Source: Pseudochelatococcus lubricantis
GTDB taxonomy: Bacteria; Pseudomonadota; Alphaproteobacteria; Rhizobiales; Beijerinckiaceae
DNA: 64,000 bases
Direction of reading: 5' to 3'
Assembly (NCBI RefSeq): GCF_011762225.1
Contig: NZ_JAASQI010000005.1
Coordinates: forward strand, 62,001 to 126,000
Positions 48,268 through 57,479 of the stretch are shown piece by piece. The translations under genes were made by a program, and so were the position numbers. The notes beneath the pieces were generated by a model. That model did no database searches, was not told where the DNA came from, and worked only from the letters and a program-made list of their open reading frames with translations. The stretch's first letter is position 1. Every line of letters starts with the position of its first letter.

Positions 48268-48768
48268 TCACGGTCCCGCCACCACCAGCGCCCAGTACAC
48301 CTTGTACTTCGAGCCCGGCGCATAGGCCGTCGCGATGCCGAAGCGGGTTGCCGGGTTCTGCAGCAGCACGCGGTTGTGCTGCGGCGATTCACGCCAGCCG
48401 GAGAATGCCTCGGCCAATGTCCTGTATCCGGCGGAAAGATTGATGCCCGGCGACTTCACCCCGGCCGCCGTCAACCGTGCCTTCAGGGCATCGGCCGACG
48501 CCGGCTTGTCGGCGCGCGCGGCGGAGGACGCGCTCGCCTGTGCCAAGGCGGTGAGCGCGGGGTCGACGGCGAGCGGTCCGAGCCCGTGGTTGCGGCGGTA
48601 TGCGGAAAGGATTTCCGCCGCCGCGTTGGCGTCTACCGCCGCGCCCTGCCGGTCGAGCTGGCGGTAGAAGGGCGCGACGCCCGTTACCGGCGGCTTTTCC
48701 GCGCAGGAGGAAAGGCCCAGGGCAAGGCAGGCCAGCAGTGCGGCCTTCGTCAAGGAAAATCCCGCCAT
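48268..48768 (-). CDS. CAP-domain (SCP/PR-1-like) lipoprotein
   Basis: A 166-residue lipoprotein with a lipobox LSSC (Cys22) after a hydrophobic signal sequence. The CAP domain covers about 45-165: EILSAYRRNHGLGPLAVDPALTALAQ, then GWRESPQHNRVLLQNPATRFGIA. Bacterial CAP proteins are found in the envelope but have no agreed activity. It starts two bases after the MscS gene's stop, so it is the last gene of aroK-aroB-mscS-CAP. Confidence 0.9.
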   Translation of the reverse strand: MAGFSLTKAALLACLALGLSSCAEKPPVTGVAPFYRQLDRQGAAVDANAAAEILSAYRRNHGLGPLAVDPALTALAQASASSAARADKPASADALKARLTAAGVKSPGINLSAGYRTLAEAFSGWRESPQHNRVLLQNPATRFGIATAYAPGSKYKVYWALVVAGP

Positions 48769-48770
48769 GA

Positions 48771-51314
48771 TCACGTTGTCGCCGCTCCTGTATCGTCCTG
48801 TCCGTGATGGTGATTGTATCCGCCCTCGTCGTCCGCCCGTGTGGCGCGCCCGAACCTCCACTCTTCCCACACCATCGGGCGCACGGGTACGAGATCGCGC
48901 TCGCGCAGCGTCCGCAGTACGGCGAACCTGAGATCGCTGGAGACTGTCAGCCTGTTCTCGACGTTGGGAATGAAGCAGCGCAGCTCGAAGCGCAGCATCG
49001 TCGGCTCGAAGCCCATCAGCAGCACGTGGGGCGCGGGTGTGTCCAGCACCTGTGGATGGGCTTTCGCGCAGGCCAGCATCAGTTCGCGCACCTCGTCCGG
49101 ATCGGCGGTATAGCTCACGCCGATGGAAACGATGAGCCGCCCCAGCCTGTCGCGGTGAAGCCAGTTCTTCACGGTTCCCGACACGAGGCTGGAATTCGGC
49201 ACGATCACGGCCGCGCGGTCGAATGTCTCGATTTCGGTCGCGCGCACGTTGATGCGCTTGACGTATCCCTCCTCCGGGCCAACCACCACCCAGTCGCCGA
49301 CCTTGATGGGGCGCTCCCACAGCAGGATGAGGCCGGAGACGAAATTGTTGACGATGGACTGCAGGCCGAAACCGATACCGACCGACAGCGCGCCGGCGAC
49401 GATCGCCACCCGGTCCAGGCTTAGGCCGAGCTGCGTGCAGGCAATCCCCACGGCGAGGAAGAAGCCGACATAGCCCACGCCGGTGGCGATCGAGTTGCGG
49501 ATGCCGACGTCGAGGCCCGTCGATGGCAGGAAGCGTGCGGACAGCCAGCGCTGGATGATGCGGCTCACCGTCAGCGTCACCGCGAAGGTGATGATCGCGC
49601 CCAGGATCTCTACCGGAGACATGCGCACTTCGCCGATGGTGAAGCCGTTCTGCACGGACCGCAGGGAGGAAAAGACGTCGTTCGATTCCACGCCCCACGG
49701 CGCGAGGATCAGCATGACGCCGAGCGCAATCAGGATGAGCTTGATCACGCCCGAGAACAGGATGCCGATCTGCTCCAGCGTGCGCCGGCGCAAGCCGACG
49801 CTCGTCTGCAGGACAAGCGAGACGCGCGAGTTGCGCCGGGGCATCTCGATGGCGATCTCGTCGATCAGCGTGGTCAGCAGGAAGAACAGCCCCACGACGG
49901 TGGAAACCCAGACGACCTGATCGACGATGAACGACGCGAAGGCGATGAACCCCGTCAGTGCGGCCAGCATGATGGCGAAGGTCGCCAGCCACGCCGCTGC
50001 CCGCAGCAGGCTCCAGAGCTGCGGCTCCGAAGGCACGTAGGGGCCGAAATCCTCCTCGATGGGCTTGGTGCGCCGCCGCAGCCCCTGCAGCGTCACGAAC
50101 ATGACGACGGCGAACGAGAACGCGGCAAGGCCATCGGCCAGCGCCACCAGCGCGAGATTGGAGTCGATCGCCGCGACGATGTCCTGCAGCAGATTGCCCA
50201 CCACGAGCACGACGGTCAGCGTCGCACTGGCCCGATAGAGCCACATCGCAGTGTCGTCATCGAGGGCGAACAGCCGCCATGACGGCAGCCCTGGCGCGAG
50301 CAGAGCCCGTGTGAGGGCGCGCATGAAGAAGATGAAGCCGACGCTGAGCAGCAGGCCGACGACGATGGTTTCCATGCGCCCCTGGGTCAGGCCCTCGGCG
50401 TCGAGCGCCATGAACAGGGTGATGATCGCGGCAACGAACGGCAGCGTCACGCCGATGATGAGGCCGAGCGCCTTCATGACGCGCCGCAGCCGTTCCGGAT
50501 TCTTCTCCTCCCGATCGCGATGCGTGAGCTGGGGCAGGAAGCGGCGCTGAAGCCGGTATAGGCCGGCCCAGACGGCGAGAGAGGCGAGCGTGGCCGCCGC
50601 CCTGCCGCTGCGCGTCCGCTCGACGGCCTGTCCCAGCCAGTTTCCGAACAGGCCGCGGGCCGTTTCCAGCGCCTCCGGCACACCGGCCATCGCCTCCTTC
50701 CACAGCCACGGGCTGAGCAGGCTCGGGCGCTGTTCGAACAGCTCGTTGGCGAAGACGAGGCGGCGGTGGTCGTTGATCGCGGTGGTCAATTGCGCTGTCT
50801 GGACGAGCAGGGCCTCCGCCAGGCTGATGCCCGCCTGCAGCTCCGCGAGGTTGCGCTCCCGCTCCTCGCGCTCGCGTGCCGTCGTTTCGGCCTCCGGCGG
50901 CGCGCCTTCCGCCGGGCGCGGCCCGAGCTGCGCGAGCTGGGCGTTGATGGCGGCCGCCCGGGGCGACAGGTCGTTGACGACGGCGCGGATGCGCGTTGCC
51001 GTTTCGCCCGCCTGGCCGCGCATTTCAAGCAGTTCGTCCTCCGACGGCGTTTCGGACGCGAGCCGGTTTTCCAGCCCTTCCAGCTGTGTGCGGGCGGCGT
51101 TCAGAACTTCGGCTGGAGCGGGCGCATTGACGGGCTTGGCGTCGGCCGCGGCCTTGCCGGAGGATGCCTTGGCCGGCGCCGCAGTGGGGCTACGGACGTC
51201 GTCGGCGATGACGGCGGAGAGTGCGCCGAAGGTCAGGAGCACCGCCAGCATGAGCATGCCGAGGACGCGGGACAGAAGCGCCCCCGGCGGTGGCGGCGTC
51301 CGTCTATCGCGCAT
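48771..51314 (-). CDS. Large MscS-family mechanosensitive channel with DUF3772 domain
   Basis: An 847-residue member of the large MscK/YbiO-type group. After a signal sequence come a periplasmic coiled-coil DUF3772-type domain (about 60-200) and about eleven helices, with the MscS pore and beta domain near 620-790 (IVNNFVSGLILLWERPIKVGDWVVVGPEEGYVKRINVRATEIETFDRAAVIVPNS-like region). It opens under membrane tension in hypo-osmotic shock. The ATG at 51314 overlaps aroB by 11 bases; the frame runs on upstream but the homology ends here. Confidence 0.93.
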   Translation of the reverse strand: MRDRRTPPPPGALLSRVLGMLMLAVLLTFGALSAVIADDVRSPTAAPAKASSGKAAADAKPVNAPAPAEVLNAARTQLEGLENRLASETPSEDELLEMRGQAGETATRIRAVVNDLSPRAAAINAQLAQLGPRPAEGAPPEAETTAREREERERNLAELQAGISLAEALLVQTAQLTTAINDHRRLVFANELFEQRPSLLSPWLWKEAMAGVPEALETARGLFGNWLGQAVERTRSGRAAATLASLAVWAGLYRLQRRFLPQLTHRDREEKNPERLRRVMKALGLIIGVTLPFVAAIITLFMALDAEGLTQGRMETIVVGLLLSVGFIFFMRALTRALLAPGLPSWRLFALDDDTAMWLYRASATLTVVLVVGNLLQDIVAAIDSNLALVALADGLAAFSFAVVMFVTLQGLRRRTKPIEEDFGPYVPSEPQLWSLLRAAAWLATFAIMLAALTGFIAFASFIVDQVVWVSTVVGLFFLLTTLIDEIAIEMPRRNSRVSLVLQTSVGLRRRTLEQIGILFSGVIKLILIALGVMLILAPWGVESNDVFSSLRSVQNGFTIGEVRMSPVEILGAIITFAVTLTVSRIIQRWLSARFLPSTGLDVGIRNSIATGVGYVGFFLAVGIACTQLGLSLDRVAIVAGALSVGIGFGLQSIVNNFVSGLILLWERPIKVGDWVVVGPEEGYVKRINVRATEIETFDRAAVIVPNSSLVSGTVKNWLHRDRLGRLIVSIGVSYTADPDEVRELMLACAKAHPQVLDTPAPHVLLMGFEPTMLRFELRCFIPNVENRLTVSSDLRFAVLRTLRERDLVPVRPMVWEEWRFGRATRADDEGGYNHHHGQDDTGAATT

Positions 51315-52470
51315 TGGCGAACTCGTCCTCCAGGAAGGCGCGCACATCCTCCCGCGCCACATCCCGGGCGATGAAGCTCTCGCCGATGCCGCGCGCCAGA
51401 ATGAAGGTGAGTGCGCCGCGCCGCACTTTCTTGTCCTGCGCCATGGCTTCCAGCAGGCTGTCGGCGTCCCCGATGTCGCCCGGCACGTCCTGCAGCAGTG
51501 TCGGCAGGCCGACGGCTTCGAGATGGCGGGCCACGCGCTGCGCGTCCTGCCCGTTGGCGAGGCCGAGCTTCACCGAGAAGCGGAACGCCAATGCCATGCC
51601 GATCGCCACCCCCTCGCCGTGCACGAGTCTGGCGCCGTCGTAGTTGCAGGCGCGCTCCAGCGCGTGGCCGAAGGTGTGGCCGAGGTTCAGCAGGGCGCGG
51701 TCGCCGTTCTCGTGCTCGTCACGCGCCACGACCGCCGCCTTCGCGGTGCAGCTTTTCGCCACCGCGCGGGCGCAGGCCTCCCCGGCCTGGAAGACGGCGC
51801 TGCCGTTCTGCTCGCACCAGGCGAAGAACGCCGGGTCGTCGATGAGTCCGTATTTGACCACCTCGGCATAGCCGGCGCGGAACTCGCGCTCACTCAGCGT
51901 ATCGAGCAGCGCCATGTCCGCCACCACGAGCGAGGGCTGGTGGAAGGCACCGACGAGGTTCTTGCCGTGGGGCGAGTTAATGCCCGTCTTGCCGCCCACC
52001 GACGAATCGACCTGCGCCAGCAGCGTCGTCGGCCATTGCACGAAACGCACGCCCCGGCGCACAGAGGCGGCCGCGAAGCCCGCCAGGTCACCGACGACAC
52101 CGCCGCCCAGCGCCAGCACAAGGTCGCCGCGCTCGATCTTCGCCGCGATGATCGCATCGCAGACGGCGGCGAACTGCGCGTAGGACTTGCTGCCCTCGCC
52201 CGGCGGCACCGTGACGCGCGCCACCCGCAGGCCCTGCTCTTCGAGGGCAGCCGCGATTCGTGCTCCATGCAGCGCGCCCACCGTCTCGTCCGTGACGATG
52301 GCGACCGCCCCGCCCGGCGCCAGCGCCGCGACGCGACGCACCGCGAAGGCGGAGATGTCGCGGCCGATCAGGATGTCGTAGGAGCGCTCCCCCAGCGCCA
52401 CCGGCACCGTCGTGACGGCGGCCGCGCCGGCACCGGGCTGCGATACGGGCGGAACGGGGGCATCGGTCAT
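51304..52470 (-). CDS. aroB: 3-dehydroquinate synthase
   Basis: A 388-residue enzyme, the second step of the shikimate pathway. The NAD-binding loop GGGVVGDLAGFAA and the zinc-site segments KTGINSPHGKN, LNLGHTFGHALE and VHGEGVAIGM are present. A GGAG ribosome site precedes the ATG. It follows aroK by 77 bases, the usual alphaproteobacterial pairing. Confidence 0.97.
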   Translation of the reverse strand: MTDAPVPPVSQPGAGAAAVTTVPVALGERSYDILIGRDISAFAVRRVAALAPGGAVAIVTDETVGALHGARIAAALEEQGLRVARVTVPPGEGSKSYAQFAAVCDAIIAAKIERGDLVLALGGGVVGDLAGFAAASVRRGVRFVQWPTTLLAQVDSSVGGKTGINSPHGKNLVGAFHQPSLVVADMALLDTLSEREFRAGYAEVVKYGLIDDPAFFAWCEQNGSAVFQAGEACARAVAKSCTAKAAVVARDEHENGDRALLNLGHTFGHALERACNYDGARLVHGEGVAIGMALAFRFSVKLGLANGQDAQRVARHLEAVGLPTLLQDVPGDIGDADSLLEAMAQDKKVRRGALTFILARGIGESFIARDVAREDVRAFLEDEFANAR

Positions 52471-52547
52471 GGTCGCTGTGTCTCCAGTAGGGGCCGGTCT
52501 GCCGGGCAGCGATACGACGCAAACGCCTGTACCGCCGGCCCCGGTTA

Positions 52548-53231
52548 TTACAGACTGGCGTCCAAAAGCGCCACAAGTTCGTCGACGATCACTTCGTGCG
52601 CCACCTCGCGCGAGACGACCGTGAATTCGGCGAGCGCATAGATCGGGTAACGCTCGTCCATCAGCCGCCGCAAGGTTGCCTCCGGATCGTCGGTCTGGAG
52701 CAGCGGCCGGGTCGGGCGCTTGCGCACGCGGCGCATCAGCGTCTCGGCGTCGGCCTTCAGCCAGATGGCGGGCCCCGATTCCGCGATCCGCGCGCGCGTC
52801 TGCGGGTTGAGATAGGCGCCGCCGCCCGTCGCCAGCACCTGCGGCCCTTCCTGCAGCAGCCGGTCGATCACCCGTTTCTCGCCCTCGCGGAAATGGGCCT
52901 CGCCGTGGGTGGCGAAGATATCCGGAATGGACATGCCGGCGGCGGTCTCGATCTCCGTATCCGCGTCCACGAACGGCAGGTCGAGGCGCTGGGCGAGGCG
53001 ACGGCCGATGGTGCTTTTCCCCGCCCCCATCATGCCGATCAGCGTGATTGTCCGCTTGCCGAGCCGGTCGCGGATCTGCCGGGCAACCTGCGCCTCCTCC
53101 GGCGCCATCGGCCGGGCGGCCTGTTCGGAAGACGCCGGCTCCCGTCCGGGGTCGTCGCGAGAGGAACCTGCGTCCGCCGCGTCCTCTGTTTCCGGATCGG
53201 AGAGGCCTTCCCGTGATTCCTCTGCTGTCAT
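52548..53231 (-). CDS. aroK: Shikimate kinase
   Basis: A 227-residue protein. The kinase begins near residue 55, with Walker A GMMGAGKS at 66-73, DADTEIE shikimate-site residues, GGGAYLNPQTR and a RPLL lid. The first 50 residues form a polar, disordered extension; an in-frame ATG at 53111 would give a shorter protein beginning MAPEEAQ. It is the first gene of the operon and divergent from the small membrane-peptide gene. Confidence 0.96.
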   Translation of the reverse strand: MTAEESREGLSDPETEDAADAGSSRDDPGREPASSEQAARPMAPEEAQVARQIRDRLGKRTITLIGMMGAGKSTIGRRLAQRLDLPFVDADTEIETAAGMSIPDIFATHGEAHFREGEKRVIDRLLQEGPQVLATGGGAYLNPQTRARIAESGPAIWLKADAETLMRRVRKRPTRPLLQTDDPEATLRRLMDERYPIYALAEFTVVSREVAHEVIVDELVALLDASL

Positions 53232-53451
53232 TTCCGGACGCCCCCGTCCGGGCCCCTGTGCGCCCTCACCCGACTGTCCTTTCTCCCTCCAGCAAGCCAT
53301 GCCGGCAAATATCCCGCACGGGAGAATGCGTCAGATGGCGATGTTTGTCGATCATCGCTTGTTTACTAACATGGGATAAAAGCAGCCTGGCGTCCCGTGG
53401 GGCTGCGATCCCCGGACCCGTCGTCATCGCCGTGTTGGGCCAGGAGCGACC

Positions 53452-53595
53452 ATGCCGACACTCTTTCGTCTTCTCGTCACCCTGGGGATCCTCGCCGGCC
53501 TCGGCTATGCGGGCATGTTCGCGCTGGCGACGTTCGTCACCCCGCAGCAGCGCGAGATGTCGGTCTCGATTCCCGCCGAACGCCTCAACCGCTGA
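53452..53595 (+). CDS. Small membrane peptide between aroK and xerD
   Basis: A 47-residue peptide with one helix (about 5-26) and a short polar tail ending PAERLNR. A CAGGAGCGACC ribosome site precedes the ATG. A similar short peptide occurs beside xerD in many Rhizobiales and is sometimes misnamed histidine kinase; its role is unknown. It is followed 22 bases later by xerD and may be co-transcribed. Confidence 0.8.
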   Translation: MPTLFRLLVTLGILAGLGYAGMFALATFVTPQQREMSVSIPAERLNR

Positions 53596-53617
53596 TTCCA
53601 TTGCCCGGCCGTTCCTC

Positions 53618-54595
53618 ATGCGCGCAGACCCCCTCGCCCCCCTTTCGACCGCAGCGGCCGTTGCGCTCTACCTCGACATGCTCGCCTCCGAACGGGGCGC
53701 CTCGCGCAACACGCTGGACGCCTATCGCCGCGACCTCGACGACTATACCGCCTTCCTCAAGGCGCATCGCCGCTCTCCGGACGACGCTGCCGCCGACACG
53801 ATTCGCGCCTTCCTCGCCGAACTGGACGATCGCGGCCTGAAGGCGACGTCGGCGGCGCGCAAGCTTTCCGCCGTGCGCCAGTTCCACCGCTTCCTCTACA
53901 GCGAGGGCCATTGCCGCACGGACCCCTCCGCCGCAATCGACGGGCCGAAGCGCGGGCAGGCGTTGCCGAAGGTGCTGTCCGTGGCGGAGGTCGACCGGCT
54001 GCTGGCGCGCGCGCACGACGGCGTGGACGACGAGGCGCTGCCGCCGGCCCGGCGGCTGACCCGCGCCCGGATGGCCTGCCTGCTGGAAATGCTCTACGCG
54101 ACGGGCCTGCGCGTGTCGGAACTCGTCTCCCTGCCCATCGCGGCCGCCCGCACACGCGAGCGTTTCCTGATCGTACGCGGCAAGGGCGACAAGGAGCGCC
54201 TCGTGCCGCTCACCGATGCGGCGCGTGACGCGGCGCGAATCTACCTCGCGCTGCTCGAGAGCGTGCATGGCGGAGCGCGCGCCGGCTGGCTGTTCCCCGC
54301 CGACAGCGCCTCCGGCCACCTCACGCGCCAGGCCTTTGCCCGCGACCTCAAGGACCTTGCCGCGCAGGCGGGGCTTTCGCCCGAGCGTGTCAGCCCGCAC
54401 GTCCTGCGCCATGCCTTCGCCAGCCATCTCCTGCACAACGGCGCGGACCTGCGCGTGGTGCAGGAATTGCTCGGCCACGCTGACATCGCCACGACGCAGA
54501 TCTATACGCATGTTCTGGACGAGCGCATGAAGGCGATGGTGCGGGACCTGCACCCGCTGGCCGACGAATTATCAACCTCCACCGGCCAAGCTTGA
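53618..54595 (+). CDS. xerD: Site-specific tyrosine recombinase XerD
   Basis: A 325-residue recombinase that resolves chromosome dimers with XerC. The N-terminal SAM-like domain covers about 15-100. Catalytic residues are Arg in ATGLRVSELVSL (near 170), the Lys in RGKGDKER, HVLRHAFASHLL, the His in LGHADIATTQIYTH and Tyr in that motif. The ATG at 53618 gives the expected length; the longer open frame upstream is not coding. Confidence 0.95.
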   Translation: MRADPLAPLSTAAAVALYLDMLASERGASRNTLDAYRRDLDDYTAFLKAHRRSPDDAAADTIRAFLAELDDRGLKATSAARKLSAVRQFHRFLYSEGHCRTDPSAAIDGPKRGQALPKVLSVAEVDRLLARAHDGVDDEALPPARRLTRARMACLLEMLYATGLRVSELVSLPIAAARTRERFLIVRGKGDKERLVPLTDAARDAARIYLALLESVHGGARAGWLFPADSASGHLTRQAFARDLKDLAAQAGLSPERVSPHVLRHAFASHLLHNGADLRVVQELLGHADIATTQIYTHVLDERMKAMVRDLHPLADELSTSTGQA

Positions 54596-54797
54596 TATTG
54601 CGCGCCACCCTGCGCGCGTGCAATGCTGCCGCCGGCACGTGAGCGACGACTGTCATCTGTTCGGGATATTTGTGGGTCCATAAACATCCGGCGGCGGCAG
54701 CGTAGGCTGCGAGCCTCGCATGATGGTTGGACGGCCGGCGTCCGCGATCCCTCCGATCGCGTCCCCGCCGCCGACGCAGGACAGGCCCGAGGAGATT

Positions 54798-56123
54798 ATG
54801 GCAGGCGTTGAAGCTGGCTGGACCGATGTCATCAGACTTGCCGCGGTCTTTTTTCTCGTCCTCGCCAACGGATTTTTCGTCGCCGCAGAGTTCTCACTCG
54901 TCGCCGTCCGGCGCAGCCGGGTCGCGGAACTCGTGGCGTCAGGCCAGCGTAATGCCGCTGCGCTGCAGAAGGCCATCGATCACCTCGACGGCAATCTCGC
55001 CGCTACGCAGCTCGGCATCACCATATCGTCGCTGGCGCTGGGGTGGATCGGCGAACCGGCGCTGGCGCACCTGATCGAGCCGCTGCTCGCCTTCCTGCCC
55101 GGCAACCTCGCCTCCATCGGCTCCCACACGCTGGCCGTGGTCATCGCCTTCACCATCATTACCGCGCTGCATATCGTGCTCGGCGAGTTGGCGCCCAAGA
55201 GCCTCGCACTCCAGCGCAGTGAGGCGACTGCGCTCGCCGTGGTGCAGCCCCTCGCCATCTTCCAGCTCATCTTCCGCCCGGCCATCGTCACGCTGAACGG
55301 CATGGGCAACCTGGTGCTCAGGCTCGTCGGGCTGCACGCCGGCGAGGGGCCGGCATCGAACTATTCGCCGGAGGAACTGAAGCTGCTCATGGCCGCGAGC
55401 CAGCGCGCGGGCGTTCTACAGCAGGCGCAACTCGAAGTCGTGGAGCGGGTGATCAACCTGAGCAACCGGCGAATCGGCGATTTCATGACGCCGCGGCTCG
55501 ATATCGAGTGGGTTGATGCCGACGATCCGCCCGAGGAAATACTCAAGACCATCCGCGAATGCCGCCACGCGCAATTGCTCGTCAGCCGCGGCGAGCTTGA
55601 CGAGGTCATCGGCATCGTCCTGAAGGAGGACCTGCTCGACAACGCCCTCGACCACCGGAGCATCGATGTCGCGCGCCTGGCCCGCGAGCCGCTGGTGGTG
55701 CACGAGGCAACGCCCTTTCTGCGCATTCTCGAACAGTTCAAGCAGAAGCCCGTGCGGCTTGCGGTCATCGTCGACGAATACGGCGGGATCGAGGGCATCA
55801 TCACGCAGACCGACTTGCTGGAAGCCATCGCCGGCGAGCTACCCGGTGTCGACGACGAGGAGCCCTCCGTCGTGGAGCGCGCCGACGGTTCACTGCTTAT
55901 CGACGGCATGATGCCCGCGCACGAGGCTTTCGACCGGATCGGACTGCGCGACCTGCCGCAGACCGGCGACTTCCACACCATCGCCGGCTTCTTCCTGCAC
56001 GAGTTGGGGCGTATCCCTTCTGTCGGCGACACGGTGACGTGGCAGGGCTGGCGCTTCGAGGTTGTCGACATGGACAGCCGGCGGGTCGACAAGCTGCTCG
56101 TTTCCCGCGTCGAGACGGACTGA
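54798..56123 (+). CDS. CorC/HlyC-family (DUF21-CBS) membrane protein
   Basis: A 441-residue protein: DUF21/CNNM membrane domain (about 5-200), a CBS pair (about 220-345, FMTPRLDIEWVDADD to EYGGIEGIITQTDLLEAI), and a C-terminal CorC_HlyC domain (about 355-435). The family is annotated hemolysin but is related to Mg2+ or Co2+ transport. The ATG at 54798 follows GAGGAGATT. It has no obvious operon partner and converges with the next gene. Confidence 0.92.
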   Translation: MAGVEAGWTDVIRLAAVFFLVLANGFFVAAEFSLVAVRRSRVAELVASGQRNAAALQKAIDHLDGNLAATQLGITISSLALGWIGEPALAHLIEPLLAFLPGNLASIGSHTLAVVIAFTIITALHIVLGELAPKSLALQRSEATALAVVQPLAIFQLIFRPAIVTLNGMGNLVLRLVGLHAGEGPASNYSPEELKLLMAASQRAGVLQQAQLEVVERVINLSNRRIGDFMTPRLDIEWVDADDPPEEILKTIRECRHAQLLVSRGELDEVIGIVLKEDLLDNALDHRSIDVARLAREPLVVHEATPFLRILEQFKQKPVRLAVIVDEYGGIEGIITQTDLLEAIAGELPGVDDEEPSVVERADGSLLIDGMMPAHEAFDRIGLRDLPQTGDFHTIAGFFLHELGRIPSVGDTVTWQGWRFEVVDMDSRRVDKLLVSRVETD

Positions 56124-56140
56124 CGCCCGCGCCGCCGCGA

Positions 56141-57298
56141 TCAGTTGTCGGCGAGCCATTGGCCGACGCCCGGCCAGATGTCCCTGTTGACGTCGGCGCC
56201 GACGAACAGGCCGAGGTGGTTGCCCGGCACGATGATCTTGCGGATATCTGCCTTCGCCGTGCCGATGAAGCGCTCGGCGGCGAAGAGCTGTTCGCTGCCG
56301 ACCACCTCGTCCTGCTCGGCCGCGATCAGCGTCACCGGGGAACGGACCCGTTTCAGATCGATCGGAACGCCGAGCACCTGAAAGTCGCCGCTGACAAGCC
56401 CATTATTCTGGAGCAGCCTGCCCACCACGTCCAGAAAATACCGCCCCGGCAGGTTGATGGTCGCGCCGAACCAGTGCGTGAAGCGCTCCACGAGCGCCGC
56501 GCGCTGCGCTGGCGACGCATCCGCGCCGAGTTGCAGCGACATGGCGGCGTATTCGTCGTTGATTCCCGCCGGCGCCCAGAACTTGAGGAAGCGGGCGCCT
56601 TCGACGATGCCGCGATCGAGCGCCACCAGCCGCTCCACCACGGCGAGCGGTATCCCGGCGGAAAGGGTTGTCAGGCGCGTCGTCTGCGCGCTCATGTCGA
56701 CCGGCGCGCCGACGAGCACCAGCTTGTCGACCTTCTCGGGAAAGCGGGCGGCATAGGCGAGCGCCATCCAGCCCCCCTGGCAAAGGCCGATGAGATGCAC
56801 TGGCGGATCGAGATGGTCGACGACAACGTTGAGATCGCTGAAATAGCTGTCGAGCGACTTGTTCCGCATTTCGTCGGTCGCCGACCGCCAATCGATGACG
56901 AACGTGTCGGACAGGCCGGCGTCGAGCAGGCTGGCGACGACGCTATGACCCGGCGCGAAATCCGCGATCAGCGCGCGGACGAAGGCGAGCGGCGTGCAGA
57001 TGAGCGTGGCCGGGCCGCGGCGCTCTCCCCGCGCGAACTCCCGCAAGGTCACGGCTTCGAGTTCGAGCGCCACCTTGTGATCGGTCGTCCAGTCCGGCAG
57101 GATGCAGGCACTTTTCTCGGCTTCGACGGCGGCCAGTTCGGAAAGGCTCTTCGCCATGGCGGTCGCCATGCGGCCGGACGCATCCATAGCCAGCGCGGTC
57201 CAGATCAGGGGCAGGCGAAACGGGGTGAACGTCGGCGCGGCGGCCTTGGAACGCGCGTCGTCTTCCGTTGGACCGGAATGGTGCCTCGTCGCATTCAC
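56141..57298 (-). CDS. Short PHA-synthase-like alpha/beta hydrolase
   Basis: A protein of about 385 residues with a PhaC-type catalytic triad: Cys173 in GLCQGG, Asp330 in AEQDEVVG and His361 in GNHLGLF. A cysteine nucleophile marks PHA synthases, where lipases have serine, yet the usual N-terminal PhaC domain is absent and the protein is much shorter than class I synthases (about 570-600). It may polymerise or transfer hydroxyacyl groups, or be a polyhydroxyalkanoate-associated hydrolase. I favour a GTG at 57298, seven bases after a strong GGAGGAGG site; longer starts at 57316 and 57373 exist. Confidence 0.82.
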   Translation of the reverse strand: MNATRHHSGPTEDDARSKAAAPTFTPFRLPLIWTALAMDASGRMATAMAKSLSELAAVEAEKSACILPDWTTDHKVALELEAVTLREFARGERRGPATLICTPLAFVRALIADFAPGHSVVASLLDAGLSDTFVIDWRSATDEMRNKSLDSYFSDLNVVVDHLDPPVHLIGLCQGGWMALAYAARFPEKVDKLVLVGAPVDMSAQTTRLTTLSAGIPLAVVERLVALDRGIVEGARFLKFWAPAGINDEYAAMSLQLGADASPAQRAALVERFTHWFGATINLPGRYFLDVVGRLLQNNGLVSGDFQVLGVPIDLKRVRSPVTLIAAEQDEVVGSEQLFAAERFIGTAKADIRKIIVPGNHLGLFVGADVNRDIWPGVGQWLADN

Positions 57299-57479
57299 CG
57301 GCGTGCCTCCTCCCATGTCATCGCGGTACAGCGCGTCTGTCACGCGCGATGCGCCGATATCCGGTTTCTGCATCTGCGCGTGCGGAAAACCGCACCCGCA
57401 TTTGCGACGACCGGTATACGCAGAATTATCGCACGTCCTTCACAGGGAAGATAGTCCGTCCGGCCGGCTCCGCCATTCG

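Noticed and set aside
48268-50244. A 658-codon minus-strand frame joining MscS-gene sequence to the CAP lipoprotein
   Set aside because: The first 490 codons are the MscS gene in a wrong frame. Only the part from the ATG at 48768 has a ribosome site, lipobox and CAP domain.
53048-53617. Upstream extension of xerD across the aroK promoter and the small peptide gene
   Set aside because: The extension is an out-of-frame reading of other features; XerD homology begins at 53618.
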